A stretch of 64,000 nucleotides of DNA from Armatimonadota bacterium (GCA_030601885.1 JAUWAU010000025.1:1-64000), one strand, 5' to 3'. Numbered from the stretch's first letter, positions 17,310 to 25,691 are shown. The notes: generated by a model not told the origin, from the sequence alone. A program made the numbers and translations.

Positions 17310-17325
17310 AAGGAGAAGACGGCAA
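17284..17325 (+). repeat. 42-base purine-rich repeat, copy 2
   Basis: Same ends and length as 12607-12648 (GAGGCAAGG ... GGAGAAGACGGCAA) with scattered changes in the middle. Here it supplies the last eight codons of the epimerase and its stop, so the Lys-rich C-terminus of that protein is repeat-derived. Confidence 0.55.
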
Positions 17326-17394
17326 CACCCTGGGACGACCGGCGCGGTCGTGTCTGCGTCGCGTATGCAGTTGCCGTCTCCCGTCTCTAACGCC

Positions 17395-18603
17395 TCACTC
17401 CGGCGGGTACTTGGGGATCATCGGCACGTCCAGGTTGATGTCCGGCCCGAAGAACTTGATGAGCATGAGGTCTTCGCTGCCGGTGTTCTCGATGGTGACC
17501 GGCTGCGTGGCCTTCGCGTGCGTGACCACGAACTCCGACTGCCAGGTGATCCCCGACTCAATGGGCATGCCATCGAACGTGCCCTTGCCTCGCCACACCA
17601 GCACCGAGTAGACACCGTTGTCCTGGCTGGTGAGCGACTGCCCCGGCGTAACGGCCAGCGTCTTGCCGGTGAACTTCGTGGTGTTGTAGTAGATCCAGTG
17701 CTCAGCGCCCGCCTCCTCCCGGCTGCCCTCCACCGGCTGTGGCGCCAGGTGGCGATTCTCGTAGAAGTACGGGTCGCCGCTGATCTCCCAGTTGATCTGC
17801 TCCAGCACCGCCCGCTCGCCCTTGGCCTGGCGGTCGTCGGGGTGGACGTCCTTGAAGAGCAGCTCCTTGGAGATGATCTTGCCCGCCACCAGGGCCTGGA
17901 GCATGGCGAACACGTCGCTGTCCTCCTGAAGCTCTATGGTCAGCGCCGTGCCGGGGGCGTGCAGCGCGCCGGCCGGGAGATGGAAGCCCTCCCCCGGCAC
18001 GAGCAGCTCCGCGCTGGAGTGCCGCAGGATGAGGTCGCTGTCCCAATCCACCAGGTAGGGGAGCAGGATGTCCTGCTTCCCCTGCTCCACGATCGACGGG
18101 TGCACGCCAAAGAAGGTCTCCGGGTGCGGTCCCACTTCCACGCCCTCGGGGAAGTAGTACGCCTCCTCCTTGGGGTTGGCGCCCACCCTCGCCGCGTCTT
18201 CCTTCATCTGATGGATGTGCATGGGGATGCGCGCGGCGAAGTCGTAGATCTTGGCCAGTCGCCCCAGGGCGTGGCCGTGCGTGCGGGCGTACTCGTCTCC
18301 CAGGAGGCGCGGGCCCGCCACCTCCACGGCCTCCCTCAGCGTCATGCGCTGGTCCTCCAGCGCCAGATAGCTCAACCCCTCGTCCTCCGGCCCGACGGCG
18401 TTGTCCGCCTTGGTGGTCGAACAGAGCCAGCGCTCGCAGATGTACCCGCGCTCGCCCACATCGTACTCGGCCTCCGGCAGGCCCAGCCGCCGGCCCGGCG
18501 GCAGGAACTCCCTGGCCACCCACGCGGGCTCGCAAAAGAGAAGGCCGTTCCATTTCTCCAACGCTTGCTCGACGATGGATATCCGCTCGTTGTTGTTGGC
18601 CAT
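17395..18603 (-). CDS. Cupin-fold sugar-phosphate isomerase-like protein (phosphomannose isomerase type I-like)
   Basis: 402 residues from the ATG at 18603, with GGAGG 8 bases upstream. Residues about 129-155 contain IPMHIHQMKEDAARVG and PKEEAYYF, the metal-binding His-x-His and Glu pattern of the phosphomannose isomerase cupin. A second cupin half contains VPGEGFHLPAGALHAPG with another His pair and a Glu in TIELQEDSD. Such enzymes interconvert fructose 6-phosphate and mannose 6-phosphate using zinc. The N-terminal 90 residues (FLPPGRRLGLPEAEYDVGERG) are unlike classical ManA, so it may act on another sugar. It converges with the epimerase gene across an 85-bp gap. Confidence 0.7.
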   Translation of the reverse strand: MANNNERISIVEQALEKWNGLLFCEPAWVAREFLPPGRRLGLPEAEYDVGERGYICERWLCSTTKADNAVGPEDEGLSYLALEDQRMTLREAVEVAGPRLLGDEYARTHGHALGRLAKIYDFAARIPMHIHQMKEDAARVGANPKEEAYYFPEGVEVGPHPETFFGVHPSIVEQGKQDILLPYLVDWDSDLILRHSSAELLVPGEGFHLPAGALHAPGTALTIELQEDSDVFAMLQALVAGKIISKELLFKDVHPDDRQAKGERAVLEQINWEISGDPYFYENRHLAPQPVEGSREEAGAEHWIYYNTTKFTGKTLAVTPGQSLTSQDNGVYSVLVWRGKGTFDGMPIESGITWQSEFVVTHAKATQPVTIENTGSEDLMLIKFFGPDINLDVPMIPKYPPE

Positions 18604-18797
18604 GGTAGTGCCTCCGGGACAGAAATGACTCCACGGGATGCCTTTCGCTTTCCGCCGCCAGACCCCTCCTGAGGGATTGGACCAGCTTCCGCAAGCCGAT
18701 CGACGCCAGCCGGCCTCTGCAGGGGAGACACGAAGAGGCAGCTCAGAGGGGCACGGATGGGTGGGCAACGCGGCCCCCGACGGCGGGCCCCGGGGCC

Positions 18798-19892
18798 TCA
18801 GATGGTCTGCAACTTCGGCTCCACGTATCCCAGATACTTCAAGGCGTACGCCTGGAAGTACACGGGAATAGGCAGGAGTACACAGGTCATCCAGTAGCTC
18901 AGGAGAGCTAAGAGAACGAGGCCGACGGGCACGAGCACGGCCAGGAACCACCACTGCCAGGCAGTGATGCCCAGGAGCAGGACAAGGCCGTACCCGAGCG
19001 CGCCGATGGCGGCGAGAGGGATGGCGGCCACGACGATGGCCGCGCATCCGGCAATGGCGCCGACGATCCCGGTAGCCATTACGAAGGCGATCTTCAACAG
19101 GAAGTAGATGACGAAGCCCATCTTGTTGGCGCACAGGATCGGCCAGAAGTGGCGCCACCCGTCGAGCGTCCTGATGCGGCGCAGGTACATGATGGGCAGG
19201 ACGAAGTCGCGCGTCATGCCAGCTATTAGTCCACCCACGATCGCCAACACGAAGGTCATGAGAACGCCGTAGACGATGCAGAGCAGGACGGGCCCGGCCC
19301 CCGCCGCGCCGCTCCCGCTTGCGCCAACAGATGGCCACACCGCCGCAGCAATGGGCAGCCCGACGAAAAGCGCGAATGCCAGCAGGACCAGCAGCCCCAA
19401 GCCGAACCGCCACCACATGAACGAAACTCCCTCCGCCTTGTTCCGGCCCCAGGACTGGCGGATGCGGACCTCGTTGGTGATGACAGATTCCATGAAGATG
19501 AACCGGAAGACGCTGGTGACGTAGAGCATCAGCAGGCTCAAGCCGATGCCGACCACGACGAGGGCGAGCCCGCCGGTGACGACTTCGTCCGCGTGAGCGT
19601 GCGCCCAGTCGGCGACGTGTTGGCGGATGTCGTCGAAGCCCCCATATTGCCGGCCCGCCCGGCCACCGACGTTGCCGCCGCCCCCGCCCGCGCCGGCGAG
19701 GAGGGCGACGAGCGCCAGGGCGAGCCACTTCCGCAGGTTGAAGGGCGAGAACAGTACGCGCTTCAGGTGCTCCCAGGCGGGCACGATTGCGTCCGCCGCC
19801 GACGGCCGCCCGGGTGAGACGGGTGGTGGCGGGGCCGACACTGGCGGCGGAGGCGGAGGCACGGGTGGCGGCGGCGGAGGCATCGTCGCCAT
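18798..19892 (-). CDS. Multi-pass membrane protein with proline-rich N-terminus
   Basis: 364 residues from the ATG at 19892. The first 30 residues are nearly all proline (PPPPPPVPPPPPPVSAPPPP), then a short amphipathic helix (VPAWEHLKRVLFSPFNLRKWL) and about six hydrophobic helices, the first followed by a Gly-rich segment (GAGGGGGNVGG). The layout resembles a family of predicted bacterial membrane proteins of unknown function in which FxPFxxxKWxxL precedes the first helix. No catalytic or transport motif is seen. AAAGGAATGAG lies 14 bases upstream. The 194-bp gap to the isomerase-like gene and the 138-bp gap to the sulfatase contain nothing I recognise. Confidence 0.75.
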   Translation of the reverse strand: MATMPPPPPPVPPPPPPVSAPPPPVSPGRPSAADAIVPAWEHLKRVLFSPFNLRKWLALALVALLAGAGGGGGNVGGRAGRQYGGFDDIRQHVADWAHAHADEVVTGGLALVVVGIGLSLLMLYVTSVFRFIFMESVITNEVRIRQSWGRNKAEGVSFMWWRFGLGLLVLLAFALFVGLPIAAAVWPSVGASGSGAAGAGPVLLCIVYGVLMTFVLAIVGGLIAGMTRDFVLPIMYLRRIRTLDGWRHFWPILCANKMGFVIYFLLKIAFVMATGIVGAIAGCAAIVVAAIPLAAIGALGYGLVLLLGITAWQWWFLAVLVPVGLVLLALLSYWMTCVLLPIPVYFQAYALKYLGYVEPKLQTI

Positions 19893-20030
19893 GCTGGGAT
19901 CTCATTCCTTTGCGCGGGGGTCCGCCAGAGATGCAGTGCCTCTGCACTGCAGCGTCACAGAGTCGGCGCTCTCACATCCCGGCGCAGCCCAGGTTTACCG
20001 TCTTGTCCGAGCCTGAGTGCACGTCGTGGT

Positions 20031-21338
20031 TCAGTTCGGCGTCGTATCAGTTTCCAGCCGCTCCCGTTGTTTATCGGTCGGCGGCCAATCGCCCTCGAGG
20101 AGCCGGTCGTTCGTCTCCTCCATCCAACGCTGTACTCGATCACGAAGGGCACTGAGCCGCTGCTGCTGCTCCGGGTGATCGGCCAGATTCCGCCGCTCGA
20201 GCGGATCAGCCTTCAAGTCATACAGCTCCTCCTCCGGCCTCGTGGTCGCGTAGTACTCGTCCCGCATCTCCTCGCCCGCACGACCCCGGTAGATGTCCGA
20301 CGGCAGATACACGAGCGGCCGCTCGCCGAAGTTCTTCACGTACTTATAGCGACTCGTCCGAATGCCCCGCATGGGGTTGTACTTGTCGTGCCAGGTCATC
20401 TCCACGAAGATGTCTTCGCGCGGCGCGTAGTCGATCGCATCGAGCAGCCCCAGGAAGCTGCGGCCATCGATGTTCGTCGGGTCCTCGGCCCCGGCGAACT
20501 CGAGCAGTGTGGGCAGCATGTCAATGTTGCTCAGCAGCTCGTCGTGCATTCTGCCGCCCTCGAATCGCCCGGGCATGCGCATGATGAGCGCGGTCATGAT
20601 GCCCGGGTCGTAGCACATGCCCTTGGCCCGAGGCATAGCGAGGCCGTGGTCGGTGGTGAACACCACGAGGGTGTCCCGGTCGAGGTTGGTCTCGGCCAGA
20701 GCGTCGCTCATGATGCCCACGGCCTCGTCCACGGCGTACATCAGGCCGTTGAGGCCGGCGATGTCCTCACGGATGCCGGGGCGATCGGGCAGCCAGGGAA
20801 GTAGCGTGACCTCGGCCGGATCGTCGGCCTTGTAGCCCTTGCGCTGGTACGGGCGATGTGGCTCGCCGATGCCGACACAGGCGAAAAACGGCTGCTGCGT
20901 GCCCGCTGCAGCCGTCTCGCGGAGAAACTCGGCCACCCGGGGAGCCACGCCAAGCGCGTTCCCCGACTCGCCCCAGATGTTGTGGTACCCGACGCGCTTG
21001 GGATCGGCCGACTCGTGCTGGCCACCGAAAAGGTACGTGCCGTAGCCGGCGTCGTTGAGATACATCGGCAGCGTGACCTCGTCGTCGTTGAACTCCCAGC
21101 CGATGTGGGCCAGCCCCACGAGGCCATTGATGTGCGGGTAGCGCCCCGTCATGATGCTCCCGCGACTGGGCGAGCACTGGGCCGCCGTGCAGGCGTATTT
21201 GGTGAACTTCACCCCATCGGCCGCCAGCTCATCTATCCTGGGCGTGTTGAGCCCGGCTCCGTAGCAGCCGACGTGTTGTCCGACGTCGTGGCAGATGATG
21301 AACAGGATGTTGGGACGCGCGTTCGCGGATGAACTCAC
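20031..21338 (-). CDS. Sulfatase (Cys-type, formylglycine-dependent)
   Basis: 435 residues from a GTG at 21338, preceded by GGGGGG; the family start ARPNILFIICHDVG follows at once. The open frame continues upstream but without family similarity. Metal ligands sit in ICHDVGQ (Asp18). The modified residue is Cys55 in QCSPSRGSIMTGRYP, the C-x-P-S-R motif that FGE or an anaerobic maturase converts to formylglycine. A TTDHGLAM motif gives the second metal pair. There is no signal peptide, so if it is cytoplasmic its substrate would have to enter the cell. It is divergent from the MttB-type gene. The substrate is unknown. Confidence 0.93.
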   Translation of the reverse strand: MSSSANARPNILFIICHDVGQHVGCYGAGLNTPRIDELAADGVKFTKYACTAAQCSPSRGSIMTGRYPHINGLVGLAHIGWEFNDDEVTLPMYLNDAGYGTYLFGGQHESADPKRVGYHNIWGESGNALGVAPRVAEFLRETAAAGTQQPFFACVGIGEPHRPYQRKGYKADDPAEVTLLPWLPDRPGIREDIAGLNGLMYAVDEAVGIMSDALAETNLDRDTLVVFTTDHGLAMPRAKGMCYDPGIMTALIMRMPGRFEGGRMHDELLSNIDMLPTLLEFAGAEDPTNIDGRSFLGLLDAIDYAPREDIFVEMTWHDKYNPMRGIRTSRYKYVKNFGERPLVYLPSDIYRGRAGEEMRDEYYATTRPEEELYDLKADPLERRNLADHPEQQQRLSALRDRVQRWMEETNDRLLEGDWPPTDKQRERLETDTTPN

Positions 21339-21547
21339 GGTATGTGCCCCCCGATGGAGTGGTTGACGGTAGCACGCCACCCGTTCGGCCTTGCCGCCGC
21401 CGGCTCCTGCTTTGGCCACGCTCCTGCGCCGCGAAGGGCGAGCCACCCGAATTGGCGAAGGACGATAAGGCCGTTGGCACCACGACAGCGCCGCCCGGAT
21501 GTGCCCGTTTCGCGCAGCGGCCGCCATCATTGAGGAGAGAACGGGCC

Positions 21548-23017
21548 GTGAAACTGCAGTGCCGACCACCTCTGACGTTGAGCGACGCCGAGATGGAGAA
21601 GATCAAGCAGGCGGCCGTCCGCGTCTTTCGGCGGGTGCCGCTGCGGGCCCAGGGAACCGACGAATTCAATCAGGCCCTGCGCGACTTCGGCTGCGAGATC
21701 GACCGTGACTTGGTGCGCTTCCCCGACACCGTCGTGGATACGGTGCTGCGACGCATCGAAGTAGGGGCGACCCGCCGGGTCGCCCCTACCGCCGCTCCGC
21801 GGAGTATAGACCACACCTACCGCGATAAGATCCACTACGCGGCCTCCGGCCAGGCGCTGTACTGCTCCGACGTCGAGACGGACACGCTGCGGGCGGCAAC
21901 CACGCAGGACCTGGCGGACTTCTCGCACGCGGTCGAGACCTTCCCCGATCTCGACCGGGCGCACCCGACATTCATCCCGCAGGACGTCCCCGCTGGCTCG
22001 TGCGATGTGCACGCCTTCGCCACCATCATCCTCAACAGCTCAAAGCCCTATCGCGTATCGGTCTACTCCGAGCGCATGCTCCCCTACTTCATCGAGCTGC
22101 AGGCCGTCGCCGACGGCTCAGTTGAGGCGGTAAAGCAAGACCCCATCTTCGCCGCCAAGTGCTGGTACAACTCACCCTTCATGATCACCAACGAGAACAT
22201 CCGCATCGCGATGAAAGCACGCGAACTGCTCGGACAGCCGTTCACCATATCGACCATGCCCGTCGCCGGCATGGCCACCCCGGTCACGCTCGCGGGGGCG
22301 CTCGTGCAGATGACCGCCGAGATCTTCGGCTGCAACGCGATCACATTGGCCCTCGACGACCGCCTGATCGGGTACTGCGCCGGTCCGCTCACCTTCGACA
22401 TGCGCGCAGGCGTCCATACGCAAGCTGGAGCCGACGCCCTCGTGCTCAAGCTCGGCGCCGCCCAGATGGGCGCCTACCTCTTCGGCGGCCACCACACGGC
22501 CCCCGCCTCGCCGACGACGCAGGCCAAGGTGCCCGGTGCGCAGGCCATGATGGACAAGGCCCTGAACGCCATGTGGGCAATTCTCGGCGGCGTGCGCAGC
22601 TTCGGCTCGCTCGGCATCCTCGCCTGCGCCGACATCGGCAGCGTCGTCCAGCTCGTGCTCGACGTGGAGATGATGAGCTACTTCGAGCGCCTGCTGCAGG
22701 GCATCACGGTGGACGAGGAGCGCCTCGCGGAGCAAGTGATCTGCGATATCGCCCCACAGGGCGCCCGTTTCATCGAAACGGAGCACACGGCGAAGTTCTT
22801 CCGCGAGGAGCTGTGGCTGCCGGAGCTGCTCGACCGCCGCTTGCCCATGGCGTGGGCCCGGGACACGGTGACGATGCTGGACAACGCCAGGCGCAAGGCC
22901 AAGCAGCTCATCGAAACAGCGCCCAACCGCTGTCCCCTCTCGGATGAGCAGAAGCGAGAGGTGGCGCGAATCGTCGCCGCCGCCGACCGGGAAGTGGCCG
23001 CGACGACGCGGTCGTGA
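21548..23017 (+). CDS. MttB-family (trimethylamine/betaine-type) corrinoid-dependent methyltransferase homologue, non-pyrrolysine
   Basis: 489 residues from a GTG at 21548 with GAGGAG 11 bases upstream. FMITNENIRIAMKARELLGQP and ISTMPVAGMATPVTLAGALV are typical of the MttB superfamily barrel, as are GPLTFDMRAGVHTQAG and GAYLFGGHH. No in-frame amber codon is present, so this is one of the non-pyrrolysine members, which demethylate quaternary amines such as glycine betaine or proline betaine in known cases. No corrinoid protein gene or MtbA-type partner lies in the window. A 29-bp perfect palindrome (21761-21789) is embedded in frame near codon 72 and encodes VGATRRVAPT, a likely later insertion into a non-conserved loop. 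Confidence 0.85.
   Translation: MKLQCRPPLTLSDAEMEKIKQAAVRVFRRVPLRAQGTDEFNQALRDFGCEIDRDLVRFPDTVVDTVLRRIEVGATRRVAPTAAPRSIDHTYRDKIHYAASGQALYCSDVETDTLRAATTQDLADFSHAVETFPDLDRAHPTFIPQDVPAGSCDVHAFATIILNSSKPYRVSVYSERMLPYFIELQAVADGSVEAVKQDPIFAAKCWYNSPFMITNENIRIAMKARELLGQPFTISTMPVAGMATPVTLAGALVQMTAEIFGCNAITLALDDRLIGYCAGPLTFDMRAGVHTQAGADALVLKLGAAQMGAYLFGGHHTAPASPTTQAKVPGAQAMMDKALNAMWAILGGVRSFGSLGILACADIGSVVQLVLDVEMMSYFERLLQGITVDEERLAEQVICDIAPQGARFIETEHTAKFFREELWLPELLDRRLPMAWARDTVTMLDNARRKAKQLIETAPNRCPLSDEQKREVARIVAAADREVAATTRS
21761..21789. repeat. 29-bp palindrome inserted inside the MttB-family gene
   Basis: Arms GTAGGGGCGACCC (21761-21773) and GGGTCGCCCCTAC (21777-21789) match perfectly around a 3-base loop. 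The palindrome is intergenic in style but lies in frame within coding sequence, between VVDTVLRRIE and the conserved SIDHTYRDKIHYA segment. Confidence 0.85.
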
Positions 23018-23112
23018 GCGGGAGCCCAGGCTGCCCTGGGGTGGGTGTAAAGATTGTCGGTGGGGAGGAGGAGTTAAGCGCCTGCCCGGTGGCTGAAGAG
23101 GCCAACGTACTA

Positions 23113-23320
23113 CGCCCCTGTATCCCCGCGCCGTCGCCACAGCGGCTAGCGACTCCGCCGAGGACTCCGCTGAAGCTACGTCCTCCGCGAAGGCGGAAGC
23201 TTCGTGGGTCGGGCCGTCGCCAAAGGGGCTTCCGCCTTCGCGAGAGGGACGAAGCCGCTTTGGCGGAGTCCCTTGGCCCGTCGGCGACTCGCGAAGGCGG
23301 ATGGCGCGTCGGCGACCCGT
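23113..23320. repeat. Intergenic repeat cluster (CTTCCGCCTTCGCGAGAGGG family)
   Basis: A patchwork of short direct and inverted copies of GCGAAGGCGGA / TCCGCCTTCGC. The segment 23229-23274 (CTTCCGCCTTCGCGAGAGGG, then GACGAAGC, a short spacer, GGCGGAGTCCCTT) recurs at 56114-56155. GACTCGCGAAGGCGGATGGC (23286-23305) recurs at 62441-62460. CCTGTATCCCC..GCCGTCGCCA near 23118 reappears inverted near 62455-62480. No protein is supported in 23018-23341. Confidence 0.7.
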
Positions 23321-23341
23321 GAACGGGGGGAGCAGGACTCC

Positions 23342-23545
23342 CTGCTCGTCCAGGGACGGACCGAGGAGGCCATGGCCGAGTGGCGCAAAGCCCTTGCGCT
23401 CGACCCAGGCAACTGGATCATCCACCAACAGATCTGGGCCGTCGAGCACCCGGAGGCCTTCTACGAGGGCGCGGTAGACTACGATTGGCAGAAGCAGCAG
23501 CGCCGCCGCGAAGAGGCGGCCGCAGGCGGGGCGAGCCCGCAGTGA
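23342..23545 (+). pseudogene. C-terminal tail of a TPR/thioredoxin-like protein
   Basis: The frame ending at TGA 23543-23545 reads GRTEEAMAEWRKALALDPGN, then WIIHQQIWAVEHPEAFY and GAVDYDWQKQQ. This combination (one TPR unit followed by NWxIxxQIWAxExPExFY and VDxxWQ) is the tail found on AhpC/TSA-type redox proteins with C-terminal TPRs in planctomycete-like genomes. The thioredoxin domain with its Cys pair is absent, and repeat sequence replaces the upstream part. The tail runs into the arsC start 4 bases later. It could be an accidental neighbour or the scar of an operon fusion. Confidence 0.5.
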
Positions 23546-23548
23546 GAC

Positions 23549-23974
23549 GTGAGAAACACACCGCCCACCAAGCGCATTCTGTTCCTCTGCACCGGCAACT
23601 CCGCCCGCAGTCAGATGGCGGAGGGGCTGCTGCGGCATCTAGGAGGCAGCCGCGTCGCGGCCTTCAGTGCAGGCACGGCCCCCGGGGAGCAGGTCCATCC
23701 TCTCGCGGTCGAGACCATGCGCGAGCGTGGCATCGACATCTCGCACCACAAACCGAAAGCCTTATCCGTGTTTGACGGTCAAAGCTTCGATCTGCTGATC
23801 ACAGTGTGCGACGACGCCAACGAGGTCTGTCCGGTCTACTCGGGCGCCAGAGAGCGTCTCCACTGGCCGCTGCCTGATCCGGCGAAGGCGCCGGGCACCG
23901 ATGAGCAGCGGCGTGCTGCCTTCCACAGCGCGGCCGATGCGCTTGAGCGCCGCATCACTGAACTGCTTCACTGA
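23549..23974 (+). CDS. arsC: Arsenate reductase, thioredoxin-coupled (LMW-phosphatase fold)
   Basis: 141 residues from a GTG at 23549. The P-loop is Cys14-TGNSA-Arg20 in FLCTGNSARSQMAEG. The redox pair that relays the disulfide in the thioredoxin-dependent class is Cys87 and Cys94 in TVCDDANEVCP, and the acid is Asp110 in LPDP. It reduces arsenate to arsenite in the cytoplasm, which Acr3 then exports. It heads an arsenic island, but there is no evident promoter of its own: the 5' side is the tail of a decayed gene. Downstream, a 171-bp gap contains a REP palindrome and the arsR promoter. Confidence 0.95.
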   Translation: MRNTPPTKRILFLCTGNSARSQMAEGLLRHLGGSRVAAFSAGTAPGEQVHPLAVETMRERGIDISHHKPKALSVFDGQSFDLLITVCDDANEVCPVYSGARERLHWPLPDPAKAPGTDEQRRAAFHSAADALERRITELLH

Positions 23975-24041
23975 TGCGGGCCCACGGGGCGGCCCGTTCT
24001 TGCCATCGCCCGCGTTCCGCCCCGGCCCGAGCATGCCGCAC

Positions 24042-24065
24042 GGCGCGGGATTTGTAACCCGCGCC
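24042..24065. repeat. REP palindrome after arsC
   Basis: GGCGCGGG (24042-24049) pairs with CCCGCGCC (24058-24065) across ATTTGTAA. It belongs to the GTGGCACGGGT-type family seen at 11936-12006 and 43776-43798. It may insulate arsC from the arsR promoter. Confidence 0.6.
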
Positions 24066-24085
24066 ACAAGCTCCACTTACGCGGC

Positions 24086-24128
24086 TTGACATCGGAGCAC
24101 ATCTGAGTATATATCGAATATGTTCGAT
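24086..24128 (+). promoter_or_regulatory. arsR promoter and probable ArsR operator
   Basis: TTGACA (24086-24091) is a consensus -35 box; TATATA at 24108-24113 serves as -10 with a 16-base spacer. Immediately after it, ATCGAA (24113-24118) and TTCGAT (24123-24128) form a perfect inverted repeat around TATG, overlapping the expected start of transcription. Another ATTCGAT half-site follows at 24130-24136. The ATG of arsR is 18 bases from the operator. Same half-sites recur before acr3. Confidence 0.8.
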
Positions 24129-24145
24129 CATTCGATGGAGAGCTG

Positions 24146-24487
24146 ATGATGGACAGCAAGAGGTCGGCGCGAGTGTTTAGCGCTCTGAGCAGCGACATCC
24201 GGCTCAATATCCTGGACCTGGTCTCGGCGCACAAAGAGATGTGCATCTGTGAGCTGGTGGACCAACTCCGGATGAGCCAGGCCAACATCTCCCGGCATGT
24301 GAGCATCCTGCGCGACGCCGGCGTGCTGCTGGACCGCAAGCTCGGGACGTGGGTGCTCGTGCGCGTGGACGAACAGGCTCTCGATGCGGCGCTGCGGGAA
24401 CTGAGCGACATCGTCCGGGCGAATCACCGCAGATCCGCACAGGAGAATCCGGAGGACAGGCTGGCCAAGCGCTGTGTTGCCGCCTGA
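24146..24487 (+). CDS. arsR: ArsR/SmtB-family arsenite-responsive repressor
   Basis: 113 residues from the ATG at 24146 (a second ATG follows directly), with GGAGA upstream. The winged-helix DNA-reading segment is ICELVDQLRMSQANISRHVS. The metalloid site is Cys33-x-Cys35 in KEMCICELV, equivalent to the ELCVCDL motif of enteric ArsR, and a further Cys110 is near the C-terminus. It should dissociate from the ATCGAA/TTCGAT operators on arsenite binding, releasing its own transcription and that of acr3. It is 85 bp upstream of acr3 on the same strand. Confidence 0.95.
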   Translation: MMDSKRSARVFSALSSDIRLNILDLVSAHKEMCICELVDQLRMSQANISRHVSILRDAGVLLDRKLGTWVLVRVDEQALDAALRELSDIVRANHRRSAQENPEDRLAKRCVAA

Positions 24488-24521
24488 GCCGCTGGGCCAT
24501 CATTTTCTTGCCGACGGACTC

Positions 24522-24545
24522 ATCGAATAATGGCTATATTTCGAT
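24522..24545 (+). promoter_or_regulatory. Second probable ArsR operator, upstream of acr3
   Basis: ATCGAA (24522-24527) and TTCGAT (24540-24545) form an inverted repeat with a 12-base spacer; the longer arms ATCGAAT/ATTTCGAT nearly match. The spacer contains TATATT, which could be a -10 box. Shared half-sites with the arsR operator argue for control of acr3 by the same repressor; the different spacing may give a different affinity. Confidence 0.7.
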
Positions 24546-24572
24546 AGAGGCCCGGTGAGGTGAATCTGGCGC

Positions 24573-25649
24573 ATGCCCAACTCCGTGGCGAAACGGCTAT
24601 CGTTTCTGGACCGCTACCTGACGCTGTGGATCTTTCTGGCAATGGGCGTGGGGGTGGGCGCGGGCTACCTGTGGCCGTACCTGATCCAATCGCTGAACCA
24701 GGCATCCCAGATCGGCACGACGTCCATCCCCATCGCCATCGGCCTCATTCTGATGATGTACCCGCCGCTGGCGAAGGTGAAGTACGAGCAGCTCGGCCAG
24801 GTCTTCCGCGACTTCAAGGTGCTCGGCCTGTCGCTGGTCCAGAACTGGCTCATCGGTCCAATACTCATGTTCCTGTTGGCTATCGTCTTCTTGCGCGGCT
24901 ACCCCGAGTACATGGTCGGCCTCATCATGATCGGCCTCGCCCGCTGCATCGCCATGGTGATCGTGTGGAACGAGCTGGCGAAGGGCGATAGTGAGTACGC
25001 CGCCGGCCTGGTGGCGCTTAATTCCATCTTCCAGGTCATTTTCTTCTCCGTGTACGCCTACGTGTTCATCACGGTGCTTCCTCCGCTCTTTGGCCTCGCC
25101 GGGGTGGAAGTGCACGTGACGATTGGCGAGATCGCGAGGAGCGTCTTCATCTACCTCGGGATCCCCTTCCTCGCGGGCATTATCACTCGATTCTCGCTGA
25201 TTGCCGCCAAGGGGCGTGAGTGGTACGAGCAGCAGTTCATCCCGCGCATCAGCCCCATCACACTGGTCGCGCTGCTCTTCACCATCGTCGTCATGTTCTC
25301 GCTAAAGGGCGAATACATCGTCACGGTCCCGCTGGACGTGGTGCGCATCGCGATGCCGCTGCTCATCTACTTCGTCGTGATGTTCCTCGTGTCGTTCGCC
25401 ATGAGCGCGAAGCTGGGGGCGGACTACCCGAAGAGCGCCACCATCGCCTTCACGGCGGCCAGCAACAACTTCGAGCTGGCCATCGCCGTCGCCGTGGCCG
25501 TCTTTGGCATAGAATCCGGCGCAGCCTTTGCGACTGTCATCGGCCCACTGGTGGAAGTGCCGGTCCTCATAGGCTTGGTGAACGTCGCGCTGTACTTCCA
25601 GCGGCGATACTTCGCCGCGCCAGTGGCTGCGTCGGAGACGCCCGCATGA
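24573..25649 (+). CDS. acr3: Acr3-type arsenite efflux permease
   Basis: 358 residues from the ATG at 24573, with GGTGAGGTGA upstream. About ten membrane helices. The Acr3 signature GLARCIAMVIVWNELAKGD contains the conserved functional Cys, and the C-terminal half contains FTAASNNFELAIAVAVAVFG, also family-typical. It extrudes arsenite made by ArsC through the inner membrane by proton exchange. Length is standard for the class. It is followed by a thioredoxin-like gene after 42 bp. Confidence 0.95.
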   Translation: MPNSVAKRLSFLDRYLTLWIFLAMGVGVGAGYLWPYLIQSLNQASQIGTTSIPIAIGLILMMYPPLAKVKYEQLGQVFRDFKVLGLSLVQNWLIGPILMFLLAIVFLRGYPEYMVGLIMIGLARCIAMVIVWNELAKGDSEYAAGLVALNSIFQVIFFSVYAYVFITVLPPLFGLAGVEVHVTIGEIARSVFIYLGIPFLAGIITRFSLIAAKGREWYEQQFIPRISPITLVALLFTIVVMFSLKGEYIVTVPLDVVRIAMPLLIYFVVMFLVSFAMSAKLGADYPKSATIAFTAASNNFELAIAVAVAVFGIESGAAFATVIGPLVEVPVLIGLVNVALYFQRRYFAAPVAASETPA

Positions 25650-25691
25650 TCGCCAACCGGTGTCATCGCACCGTGTCACGGGAGGCACGAA

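Noticed and set aside
17395..19947. A minus-strand open frame of 850 codons covering two genes
   Set aside because: Its C-terminal 402 residues are the cupin isomerase; the rest is the antisense-of-frame reading of the membrane protein gene 18798-19892, with Arg/Gly/Ala-only composition.
21548..23017. A pyrrolysine-containing trimethylamine methyltransferase
   Set aside because: No in-frame TAG before the stop, and no pylTSBCD genes in the window.
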